From contig JAPKZM010000178.1 of NCBI GenBank assembly GCA_026393775.1, forward strand, positions 1 to 5,623: a DNA stretch of 5,623 bases. Reading direction: 5' to 3'. A program made the position numbers and the translations under genes. The stretch is from Candidatus Aminicenantota bacterium (GTDB lineage Bacteria; Acidobacteriota; Aminicenantia; UBA2199). Each line of letters begins with the position of its first letter. Position 1 is the first letter of the stretch. The notes beneath the pieces are model-generated. The model was not told the origin of the DNA and searched no databases. It worked only from the letters and a program-made list of their open reading frames with translations. Shown piece by piece: positions 1 to 5,598 of the stretch.

Positions 1-459
1 CTGGCCGACATCCGCCGGGACCGGATCGGCTTCGTCTTCCAAGCCTTCAACCTGATCCCGGTCCTGAGCGCCAGGGAGAACGTGGAGCTGCCGCTCATCC
101 TGGCGGGGATGGCTGACCGGAAACAGCGGCGGGCGGCTGTCGAGGACCTGCTGGCGGCGGTGGGGCTGGCTGACCTGATGGAACGGCGGCCAGCGCAGCT
201 GAGCGGCGGCCAGCAGCAGCGGGTGGCCGTCGCCCGGGCGCTGGTCAAGAAGCCGGCGCTGGTCCTGGCCGACGAGCCGACAGCCAATCTTGACTCGAAG
301 AACGGCGAGGCGATCCTCGCTTTGATGCGGGAATTGAACCAGAAGCTTCGGACGACCTTCATCTTCTCCACCCACGACCGCATGGTGATGGATTTCGCCC
401 GCCGCCTTATCCGCATCCATGACGGCCGCATCGTTGGCGACGACGGGCTGCAACCATGA
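1..459 (+). CDS. ABC transporter ATP-binding protein, LolD/MacB type (partial, 5' end outside window)
   Basis: The reading frame is open from base 1, so the gene begins to the left of the window; 152 residues remain of a family usually about 220-240 aa long. The Walker A motif is therefore not visible. Present in order are the Q-loop (FVFQAFNLIP, Gln14 of the fragment), the ABC signature LSGGQQQR (67-74), Walker B ALVLADEP (86-93, with Asp91 and catalytic Glu92), the D-loop ANLD, and the H-loop STHD (His125). All visible catalytic residues are intact. The short domain, the QAFNLIPVLSARENVELPL segment and the adjacent FtsX-type permeases place it in the LolD/MacB/FtsE group. It would act as a cytoplasmic ATPase dimer powering the two downstream permeases. 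Its stop overlaps the start of the next gene (ATGA, 456-459), which suggests translational coupling. LolD, MacB and SalX-type assignments cannot be separated on sequence alone, so no symbol is given. Confidence 0.95.
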   Translation: MADIRRDRIGFVFQAFNLIPVLSARENVELPLILAGMADRKQRRAAVEDLLAAVGLADLMERRPAQLSGGQQQRVAVARALVKKPALVLADEPTANLDSKNGEAILALMRELNQKLRTTFIFSTHDRMVMDFARRLIRIHDGRIVGDDGLQP

Positions 460-1775
460 TGGCTGAGCTGCTGCGCATGGCCCTGCGCAACGCCTTCCGC
501 TACCGGCGGCGCACCGTGCTGACCTGCCTGGCCATCGCCTTCGGTTTGGGGCTGACGATCGTGGGCATGGCCCTTTTCAACGGCGTGGAAAAAACCTCGC
601 TCGACCATATCAAGGACAGCGAAACGGCCCATTTCCTGGTCTATCCTGCACAACGCTCTGCCGATGGGCTGCCGTCGGCTATGCCGCGGCGTCCCCTTGG
701 GGGACTGGTCGGGCCGAATGGCCGCCGTCCCCCTGGGGGACTGATCGCCAATCCGGACGCCCTGGCGGCGCGGCTGCGCTCGCTGCCGGGGGTGGCCGGC
801 GTCGAGTGCCGGCTGCGCTGCGCCGCCACCCTGATCAACGGCCAGGACGAGCTCCCGGTCACGGCCATCGGCATCGAAGCGGAGAACGATCCGGCCGTCT
901 TCCGCATCAGGGAGTCGCTGGCGGCCGGGAAATTCCTGGAAGCGGGCGAGCGCGCCGCCCTGCTCGTCGGCAACGGCCTGGCCCGTGACCTCGGCCTGTC
1001 CGCCGGCGATCTCTGCAGCCTGCGCCTGTTCGCCATCGACGACGAATCGGACTGGAACGCCATCGACCTCCAGGTCAAGGGGGTGTTCGTCAGCGGCAAC
1101 CCGCGCCTGGACCGCGCCGCGGTCTTTCTGCCCCTGCCCTTGCTGCAGAAGAGCCTGGGAGTCGGCGACCGGGCCGGCGAGATCGCGCTGCGCATGCGAA
1201 ATGAAAAAGATTTGGACAACGCGAAAATGGCCATCACCAGCGTCCTGAAGGAAAGCGGCTTCCAGGGTAAGGTCCTCGGTTTCTGGGAAGCCGCCGCCGG
1301 GCTGGTCGAGGTCAACCGCCTCCGCTCGCGGCTGCACGCCATCGTGCCGCTGATCATGCTCCTGGTCGCCGCCCTGGGAGTCGTCAACACCATGCTCATG
1401 GCGGTCATGGAGCGCACGCGCGAGATCGGCCTTCTTAGGGCCATGGGCTTCCGCCAGCGTGAGGTACTGCTTCTCTTTGTCCTGGAAGGCGGCTTGATCG
1501 GTTTCCTGGGATCGGCGGCCAGTTGCCTGATCGGGGGCTTAAGCGGATGGTATTTGGAAAGCCATGGCATCGACATCGCCTTCCTACTGGGCAGGGAGGT
1601 CGCCGACATCGCCGCCGCCATCTACCCGATCCAGGACGTCTTCCGCGCCGACCTGAACTTCGGGATGCTCGCCTTCGCGCTCGTTTTCGGCACCACGGTC
1701 TCCATCGCCTGCAGCTTCTACCCGGCCTGGCGCGCCGTGCGTCTCGACCCGGTCGCGGCTCTGCGCCGGCCATGA
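456..1775 (+). CDS. FtsX/MacB-like ABC transporter permease (first of two)
   Basis: This is a 439-aa protein with the layout of the MacB/LolC/LolE permease family. It has a short cytoplasmic N-terminus ending in RNAFRYRRRT, TM1 at about 21-42, a large periplasmic domain (about 43-290, MacB_PCD-like), and TM2 at about 295-317. Next come the cytoplasmic coupling segment MERTREIGLLRAMGFR (318-333), TM3 at about 337-365 and TM4 at about 403-422. The C-terminus SFYPAWRAVRLDPVAALR (420-437) is typical of the family. The start overlaps the ATPase stop in an ATGA; ATG at 459 is an equally possible start, and neither has a clear Shine-Dalgarno sequence, consistent with coupled translation. An odd in-frame stretch at about residues 76-97 (RRPLGGLVGPNG then RRPPGGLI) is encoded by a tandem palindromic repeat at 687-747 and looks inserted. 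The protein probably pairs with the next permease as a heterodimer. The substrate is unknown. Confidence 0.92.
   Translation: MMAELLRMALRNAFRYRRRTVLTCLAIAFGLGLTIVGMALFNGVEKTSLDHIKDSETAHFLVYPAQRSADGLPSAMPRRPLGGLVGPNGRRPPGGLIANPDALAARLRSLPGVAGVECRLRCAATLINGQDELPVTAIGIEAENDPAVFRIRESLAAGKFLEAGERAALLVGNGLARDLGLSAGDLCSLRLFAIDDESDWNAIDLQVKGVFVSGNPRLDRAAVFLPLPLLQKSLGVGDRAGEIALRMRNEKDLDNAKMAITSVLKESGFQGKVLGFWEAAAGLVEVNRLRSRLHAIVPLIMLLVAALGVVNTMLMAVMERTREIGLLRAMGFRQREVLLLFVLEGGLIGFLGSAASCLIGGLSGWYLESHGIDIAFLLGREVADIAAAIYPIQDVFRADLNFGMLAFALVFGTTVSIACSFYPAWRAVRLDPVAALRRP
687..747. repeat. Tandem palindromic repeat inside the first permease gene
   Basis: Two copies of a 21-bp unit, GTCCCC[T/C]TGGGGGACTG[G/A]TCG, lie at 691-711 and 727-747, 36 bp apart and matching at 19 of 21 positions. 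Each contains a perfect inverted repeat, GTCCCC/GGGGAC (691-696 with 700-705; 727-732 with 736-741), around a 3-base centre. The 36-bp period is 12 codons, so the reading frame is kept and the protein shows a repeated RRP[L/P]GGL[V/I]. CGGCGTCCCCTTGGGGG at 687-703 reappears exactly, inverted, at 2218-2234 in the next gene. The repeat structure is directly visible; its status as an inserted element is inference. Confidence 0.8.
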
Positions 1776-3097
1776 TAGGCGCGATCGCTTCCCTGGCCTG
1801 GCGCAACATCTGGCGCAACTGGCGGCGGACCGTCATCACCTCCCTTTCCATCGCCTTCGGCACGGCGGCTTTCCTGTTCGTGCAAAGCTACCTCGACGGC
1901 ATCAACGCCGGGTTCAGGGAGAACCTGGTCAACGGCGAGGCGGGGCACGTGCGCGTCGCGGCCAGGGAATATTTCCGCCTGGAGCGGGTTCTGCCCAAGG
2001 AGCACCTGGTCCAAGACGCCGACGGCCTCGAGCGCGACCTCGCCTTTATCCCGGCTGTCCGCCACGTCACCGGCCGGCTCAAGCTGCGGCTGATGCTCGG
2101 CCGTGACGGCCGCAACGAGCCGTGCGTGGCCATCGGCGTCGACCCCAATGGCGAGAAGTATTTCCTGGGATTGCAGGGAAAAATGAAGCAAGGCCGCTAC
2201 CTGGACGGGGACGGTGCCCCCCAAGGGGACGCCGCCCAAGGTGTTGGGACGGCAGCGGACATGATCGTCGGCGATCGGCTGGCCGTCCGGCTGGGGCTGC
2301 GCGTGGGCGACGCCATCCTGGCCGTGACCTCCGACCTCAACTCCGGCACCTACGGCCTGGAGTTCAAGGTGAAGGGGATCTTCGCCACCGGGGTGCGGGC
2401 CGTCGACGGGAACGTCCTCTGCATACCCCTGACCAGGGCCCAGGAGCTGCTCGACTGCCCGGGCGCCGTCCATGAGATCCTGCTGTTGGGCGACGATCCC
2501 GACGACGCCCCCAAGCTGGCCGCTGCGGTGGAAAAGGTCCTGGCCAGGCGGCACAGCAGCCAGGCGGTACTGGGATCGGTAAGGCAGGACCCCCTGGATG
2601 CTGTTCCCCTTCAGGAGCACTGGATGGCCCGCTACATGGTCCTGGCCGAAAAGATCATGAACATCATCGTGGTGTTGCTCATGCTCGTCGTTGCCACCGT
2701 CATCAGCAATACCATGCGCATGTCGATCATGGAGCGGACGCACGAGACCGTCGTCATTCAGTCGCTGGGCATGCGCGACCGGGCTTTCCGGCTGCTGATC
2801 CTGAACGAGGCCTTCTTCATCGGCGTTTTGGGCGCCGGCCTGGGCTGCCTGGTTGGGGCCGGGCTTTCGCTCCTCGCCCAGCACGTCGGCTTCGACGTCT
2901 CGCCCATGCTCGAGAGCATGGACTCCCCGGTCCCCTTCATGAGCACCGTCCTGCGTCCGCGCTTGTTGTTTCTTTTTGTCGTCGAGGCCTTCGTTTTCGG
3001 CCTCTTTTTCGCCGTCGCCGCCGCCGTCCGCCCGGCCTTCAAAGCCACGGCGCCCATGCCGGCCGTAGCGCTGGCCTCCGAGCTGCACGTGCGTTGA
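1772..3097 (+). CDS. FtsX/MacB-like ABC transporter permease (second of two)
   Basis: This is a 441-aa permease whose start is placed at ATG 1772, overlapping the previous stop (TGA 1773-1775). The open frame extends further upstream, but only from this ATG does the typical N-terminus appear (SLAWRNIWRNWRRT followed by TM1, about 21-40). The periplasmic domain spans about 41-288, and TM2 lies at about 293-315. The coupling segment MERTHETVVIQSLGMRDR (320-337) follows, then TM3 at about 341-368 and TM4 at about 397-419. The C-terminus PAFKATAPMPAVAL is a weaker version of the usual family ending. The coupling segment departs from the classical REIG..RA.G pattern of the first permease, so the two subunits are not interchangeable duplicates. 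Residues about 147-161 (GDGAPQGDAAQGVGTA) are low-complexity, encoded by an inverted copy of the palindromic repeat in the upstream gene. The protein is expected to form the transmembrane heterodimer with the first permease in the inner membrane. Confidence 0.92.
   Translation: MIGAIASLAWRNIWRNWRRTVITSLSIAFGTAAFLFVQSYLDGINAGFRENLVNGEAGHVRVAAREYFRLERVLPKEHLVQDADGLERDLAFIPAVRHVTGRLKLRLMLGRDGRNEPCVAIGVDPNGEKYFLGLQGKMKQGRYLDGDGAPQGDAAQGVGTAADMIVGDRLAVRLGLRVGDAILAVTSDLNSGTYGLEFKVKGIFATGVRAVDGNVLCIPLTRAQELLDCPGAVHEILLLGDDPDDAPKLAAAVEKVLARRHSSQAVLGSVRQDPLDAVPLQEHWMARYMVLAEKIMNIIVVLLMLVVATVISNTMRMSIMERTHETVVIQSLGMRDRAFRLLILNEAFFIGVLGAGLGCLVGAGLSLLAQHVGFDVSPMLESMDSPVPFMSTVLRPRLLFLFVVEAFVFGLFFAVAAAVRPAFKATAPMPAVALASELHVR
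2213..2253. repeat. Inverted copy of the palindromic repeat, two units, inside the second permease gene
   Basis: CCCCCAAGGGGACGCCG at 2218-2234 is the exact reverse complement of 687-703 in the upstream permease gene. Directly after it lies a second hairpin unit: GCCGCCCAA (2231-2239) pairs with TTGGGACGGC (2244-2253) across a 4-base loop with one bulged A. As in the upstream gene there are two adjacent GTCCC/GGGAC-type units, and the reading frame is kept, giving APQGDAAQGVGT in the protein. The inverted orientation yields a different peptide from the same DNA, which argues for DNA-level rather than protein-level relatedness. Confidence 0.75.
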
Positions 3098-3101
3098 GGG
3101 A
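3096..3101 (+). promoter_or_regulatory. Ribosome binding site deciding the start of the LolA-like gene
   Basis: GAGGGA overlaps the TGA stop of the second permease. It abuts the ATG at 3102 with no spacer, but stands 9 bases before the ATG at 3111. That spacing favours 3111, which also begins a classical signal peptide. Confidence 0.7.
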
Positions 3102-3110
3102 ATGACAGCC

Positions 3111-3866
3111 ATGAAACGCATAACTTGCCTGATCAGCGCGCTGGGGCTGATGGCCGTTGCGTTCGCTGAAAGGACGGAATCGCCCGATGTCATTCTGGAG
3201 CGCCTGGAACGCAACCTCTCCTTTCAGACGGCCTATTTCAGCGGCGAGACGATCATCACCAACAAGAGCCGGGTGGCGACCAAGGCCTTCTTCGCCTATC
3301 TCGAGGGGAGGGAGAATTTCTTCCTCGAATACGTGAGCCCGGCGCGCGACCGGGGCATGCGCCTGCTGCGCCAAGGGGGCGACCTGCTTCTTTACCTGCC
3401 GTCGGCGCGCAAGGTGTTGAAGATAAAGAAAGGCCGCCAGCAGCGCCGGCTGGAGTCCGATTTTTCCCTGGACGACATCGCCGAAATGAGCGGCAGCCTG
3501 CGCGGACGCTTCAGCGCCGAGCTCTTGGGCGACGAAACGGTCGATGGCCGCCCCTGCCGACTGCTGCGCCTGGTCGCGCTGGAACCGGGGCAGACTTACG
3601 CCGTGCGCCTGCTTTGGGTCGGCAAGGAGACCGCGGTCAGCCTGCGCTGCCAATACTTCACCCGCAGCAACAAGCTGGCCAAGGAACTGGCTGCAAGCGA
3701 CATCCGCCAGTCGGGCCGGCGCTTCTTCGCCGGCCGCTTCGTCATGACCGACTGCCTGCGCAAGAACTCGCGCACCGAGATCGTGCTCAAGGAGATGGCC
3801 TTCGATGTTCCCCTCCCGTCTGGAATTTTCGACGAGAAGAACCTGAAGCCTGCAGAAGCTGAATAA
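3111..3866 (+). CDS. LolA-like outer membrane lipoprotein-sorting protein
   Basis: This is a 251-aa exported protein. ATG 3111 is preferred over the in-frame ATG at 3102 because of Shine-Dalgarno spacing and the signal peptide MKRITCLISALGLMAVAFA, with probable cleavage after AFA. There is no lipobox, so the mature protein should be soluble in the periplasm. The body fits the LolA-like 'outer membrane lipoprotein-sorting protein' family found beside MacB-type permeases: FLEYVSPARDRGMRLLRQGG (71-90), DLLLYLPSARKVLKI (91-105), ESDFSLDDI (115-123), and a C-terminal strand ending FDVPLPSGIFDEKNLK (231-246). In the family, the half-barrel fold binds lipid or acyl chains. The gene closes the transporter operon, so a carrier role for whatever the ABC complex extracts is a reasonable inference. 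It is not classical LolA: sequence and length differ, and the partner gene for outer-membrane insertion (LolB) is not seen here. Confidence 0.87.
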   Translation: MKRITCLISALGLMAVAFAERTESPDVILERLERNLSFQTAYFSGETIITNKSRVATKAFFAYLEGRENFFLEYVSPARDRGMRLLRQGGDLLLYLPSARKVLKIKKGRQQRRLESDFSLDDIAEMSGSLRGRFSAELLGDETVDGRPCRLLRLVALEPGQTYAVRLLWVGKETAVSLRCQYFTRSNKLAKELAASDIRQSGRRFFAGRFVMTDCLRKNSRTEIVLKEMAFDVPLPSGIFDEKNLKPAEAE

Positions 3867-3894
3867 TATCGAGGCCGATGAACTGCCGCTAGGG
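3867..3894. other. Convergent intergenic junction, 28 bp
   Basis: The stop of the LolA-like gene (TAA 3864-3866) faces the stop of the transglutaminase gene (TAG on the minus strand, 3895-3897). The 28 bases between them contain no stable hairpin and no T-run on either strand, so no intrinsic terminator can be assigned. Confidence 0.8.
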
Positions 3895-5511
3895 CTACTT
3901 GACCGGCTCCCACTCGGCGATCATCTCCAGCCGCAGTTGCACCGGCCCGTCGGCCTGCCAGGTTTCGGAGGTGTTGTAGTCCCACTTCAGATACTCCGAT
4001 CCGCCGCCGCCCTCGCTGGTGATGAGAAAACGGTTGTCCAGGTGGCCGAAGTAATTGGCCTGGTCGCGCGGCGATTCCTGGTCGCCGCCGCTGGGGTCGA
4101 CCGGCACCCAGCCGTAGTTCGGCAAATAGACCTCCACCCAGCGGTGGTAGACGAAGTCGAAGCTCGCGTCCTCGCCGCGCACGACCACCGAGCCGGCGAA
4201 ACGGGCCGGAAGCCCGGCGGCGCGGCACATGGCGATATACACGAAGGTGTACTCGGAGCAGGAGCCGGAACCGCGGCTGAGGACCGTAGGCGCGATGTCC
4301 CAGCCGCCGATACGCTTGTAGAAAAGCTTTTCGCGGAGATAGTCGAAGATGTTGCGGGCGATCCAGTAGGGATTGTTGTTGGCGCCGACCGCCTCCTTGA
4401 CGGCGTTCCGGATGACGGGGTCATTGAGCCGGTACTTGTCTTCATCGGCCAGGAAGCGGCCGCGGATCTCGGGCGGGATATCCTTCAAGGACCCGGTTTT
4501 TTCCGGGAACAAATGGTACATCACGTCGTAGATCTTGGCCCGGACGCGCATTTGCGAAAAGAAGCGCTCCCCCGCTTTCAGTACGCTTTTGCTGAAATGG
4601 GCGACCTCCTGCCCCCAGCGGTCCGTCTTCATGTCAATGGGTTTTTGCGGATAATCGATGGCCAGGATCTCCTGGGTGGAACGGTTCTTGGGCAGGGCGA
4701 AAAAGACATCCAGGTTGTTCACCGTGCCCGGGCCGAAATTGATGGCGTCGTGGCTGATGCTGATGTCGGCGAAGCGCTCCTTTGAGCGGGTATAGGGCGG
4801 ATCGGCGAAGACAATGATTTGCGAGATCTTGTCGGTCTGGTAATCGACGTTCCACAGGCTGTTCTCCGCCCAGGCCAGCCCCCAGGGATAGGGGCCGGGT
4901 GAGGGGAGGATCATGATCACCCGGCCGCTCTTGGGCTCGATGCGGTACAGCTCGTTACGGGTGTGGTCGGAGGCCCACAAACAGCTGCCGTCCCAGGTCA
5001 GCCCGCCGGGTTCTCCCGCCGGCGCCTTGAACTCGCGGATAGTGGTCCCGTCCTCGGCGCTGACCTGGTACAGCTCGTCGGTGCCGTTATCGGAAACCCA
5101 CAGGTAGGCGCCGTCCCAGGCCAGCCCCTGGGGATCGGAAGCCGGGGCCATGATGACCTTCAGAGTCCGGCCGCTCTGCGTGTCCAGCTGGTAGATTTTC
5201 CCGCAGTAGGATTCGCTGGAGGTGTTGGTAAAGTCCATGTCGGCGACCCACAGGTACTTGCCGTCCCAGGCCAGGCCGGTGCAAAAGTAGCCCGGCGCGG
5301 TCAGGGTGGCCAAAACCTCGCCGCTGGCCGGATCGATCCGGTACAGCTTGTCGGTTTGCCGGTCCACCGTCCAGAAAGCCTTGCCGTCGAAGGCCATCCC
5401 GGTCGCGCAGGGCGAGGGGGAGGCCAGCTGCCTGGCCACGCTGCCGGGGCCGGCGCTTAAGGATATGGACAAAATGAAAAGAGACAACGCCAGAATGGAT
5501 ATGTTTTTCAT
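3895..5511 (-). CDS. Secreted beta-propeller-repeat / transglutaminase-like protein
   Basis: This is a 538-aa protein. The frame extends to 5562, but the start is set at the ATG complementary to 5509-5511, because a strong Shine-Dalgarno sequence lies 8 bases before it and a signal peptide follows (MKNISILALSLFILSISLSA). Residues about 36-236 contain five repeats of the form G[LM][AT][WF]DG..LW..D, starting at Gly38, 79, 129, 170 and 211. The period is 41 residues; the second repeat carries 9 extra residues. This resembles SMP-30/NHL/Vgb-type propeller blades. A linker domain (about 240-375) contains PKNRSTQEILAIDYP and DRWGQEVAHF. The transglutaminase-like core (about 380-475) has GSGSCSEY (Cys418), VYHRWVEVYL (His456) and PVDPSGGD (Asp472), so the Cys-His-Asp triad is intact. 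Family members act as cysteine proteases, amidases or cross-linking enzymes; which reaction applies here cannot be read. It is probably periplasmic or extracellular, and monocistronic as far as visible. Confidence 0.93.
   Translation of the reverse strand: MKNISILALSLFILSISLSAGPGSVARQLASPSPCATGMAFDGKAFWTVDRQTDKLYRIDPASGEVLATLTAPGYFCTGLAWDGKYLWVADMDFTNTSSESYCGKIYQLDTQSGRTLKVIMAPASDPQGLAWDGAYLWVSDNGTDELYQVSAEDGTTIREFKAPAGEPGGLTWDGSCLWASDHTRNELYRIEPKSGRVIMILPSPGPYPWGLAWAENSLWNVDYQTDKISQIIVFADPPYTRSKERFADISISHDAINFGPGTVNNLDVFFALPKNRSTQEILAIDYPQKPIDMKTDRWGQEVAHFSKSVLKAGERFFSQMRVRAKIYDVMYHLFPEKTGSLKDIPPEIRGRFLADEDKYRLNDPVIRNAVKEAVGANNNPYWIARNIFDYLREKLFYKRIGGWDIAPTVLSRGSGSCSEYTFVYIAMCRAAGLPARFAGSVVVRGEDASFDFVYHRWVEVYLPNYGWVPVDPSGGDQESPRDQANYFGHLDNRFLITSEGGGGSEYLKWDYNTSETWQADGPVQLRLEMIAEWEPVK
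4804..5406 (-). repeat. Five propeller-type repeats of about 41 residues (123 bp)
   Basis: Within the transglutaminase gene the motifs GMAFDGKAFWTVD, GLAWDGKYLWVAD, GLAWDGAYLWVSD, GLTWDGSCLWASD and GLAWAENSLWNVD recur with offsets of 41, 50, 41 and 41 residues. Four of the five are followed by a [LIK]YRI/YQL/YQV-type strand and an acidic or SG turn; the last is degenerate (AENS replaces DG). The regular spacing suggests one repeat per blade. Confidence 0.85.
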
Positions 5512-5519
5512 GGGTTCAA

Positions 5520-5525
5520 CCTCCT
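5520..5525 (-). promoter_or_regulatory. Ribosome binding site of the transglutaminase gene
   Basis: On the minus strand AAGGAGG (complement of 5520-5526) stands 8 bases upstream of the ATG at 5511. It is a near-perfect anti-16S match, and it fixes the start, excluding the longer 555-residue reading that begins at a GTG at 5562. Confidence 0.85.
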
Positions 5526-5569
5526 TAGAGTACTCCATTTTAAAGGTAAGGGTATTTTTCACTCATTGA

Positions 5570-5598
5570 ATTGTAAGGAGAAGTTTCAACGATGTCAA
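5570..5598 (-). promoter_or_regulatory. Sigma-70-type promoter for the transglutaminase gene
   Basis: Reading leftward on the minus strand, a consensus -35 box TTGACA (complement of 5593-5598) is followed by a 17-base spacer and TACAAT as -10 box (complement of 5570-5575, one mismatch to TATAAT). Transcription would start near 5563, giving a leader of roughly 50 bases before the ATG at 5511. The region is AT-rich against a GC-rich background. A further TATAAT lies at the complement of 5598-5603, but its -35 region would run off the window. Confidence 0.7.

Noticed and set aside
641..1621. 326-codon open frame antisense to the first permease
   Set aside because: Its translation is arginine/serine-rich without domains, and it lies opposite a clear FtsX-type permease. 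Long antisense frames are expected in GC-rich coding DNA.
1523..1771. N-terminal extension of the second permease upstream of ATG 1772
   Set aside because: The extra residues are an out-of-frame reading of the first permease's conserved C-terminus. The family-typical N-terminus begins exactly at 1772, in an ATGA overlap.
1718..3214. 498-codon open frame antisense to the second permease
   Set aside because: Composition is low-complexity (Gly, Gln, His, Asp-rich), with no recognisable domain and no ribosome binding site. The plus-strand permease explains the region fully.
3371..3386. CCAAGGGGGCGAC stretch in the LolA-like gene as a further copy of the palindromic repeat
   Set aside because: It matches only part of the core, lacks the inverted arm, and encodes the family-conserved LRQGGDLLLYLP segment.
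3937..4785. 282-codon plus-strand frame opposite the transglutaminase domain
   Set aside because: It runs antisense to conserved catalytic motifs on the minus strand and has no family features of its own.
5520..5548. Possible leader hairpin sequestering the transglutaminase ribosome binding site (CCTTT with TAAGG, around palindrome GAGTACTC)
   Set aside because: Only about five pairs with a bulge form, so the structure would be weak. No riboswitch or known leader pattern is recognisable.
5512..5562. 17-residue N-terminal extension of the transglutaminase protein (from GTG 5562)
   Set aside because: It would put charged residues before the signal peptide, begins at the predicted transcription start, and ignores the strong ribosome binding site in front of ATG 5511.
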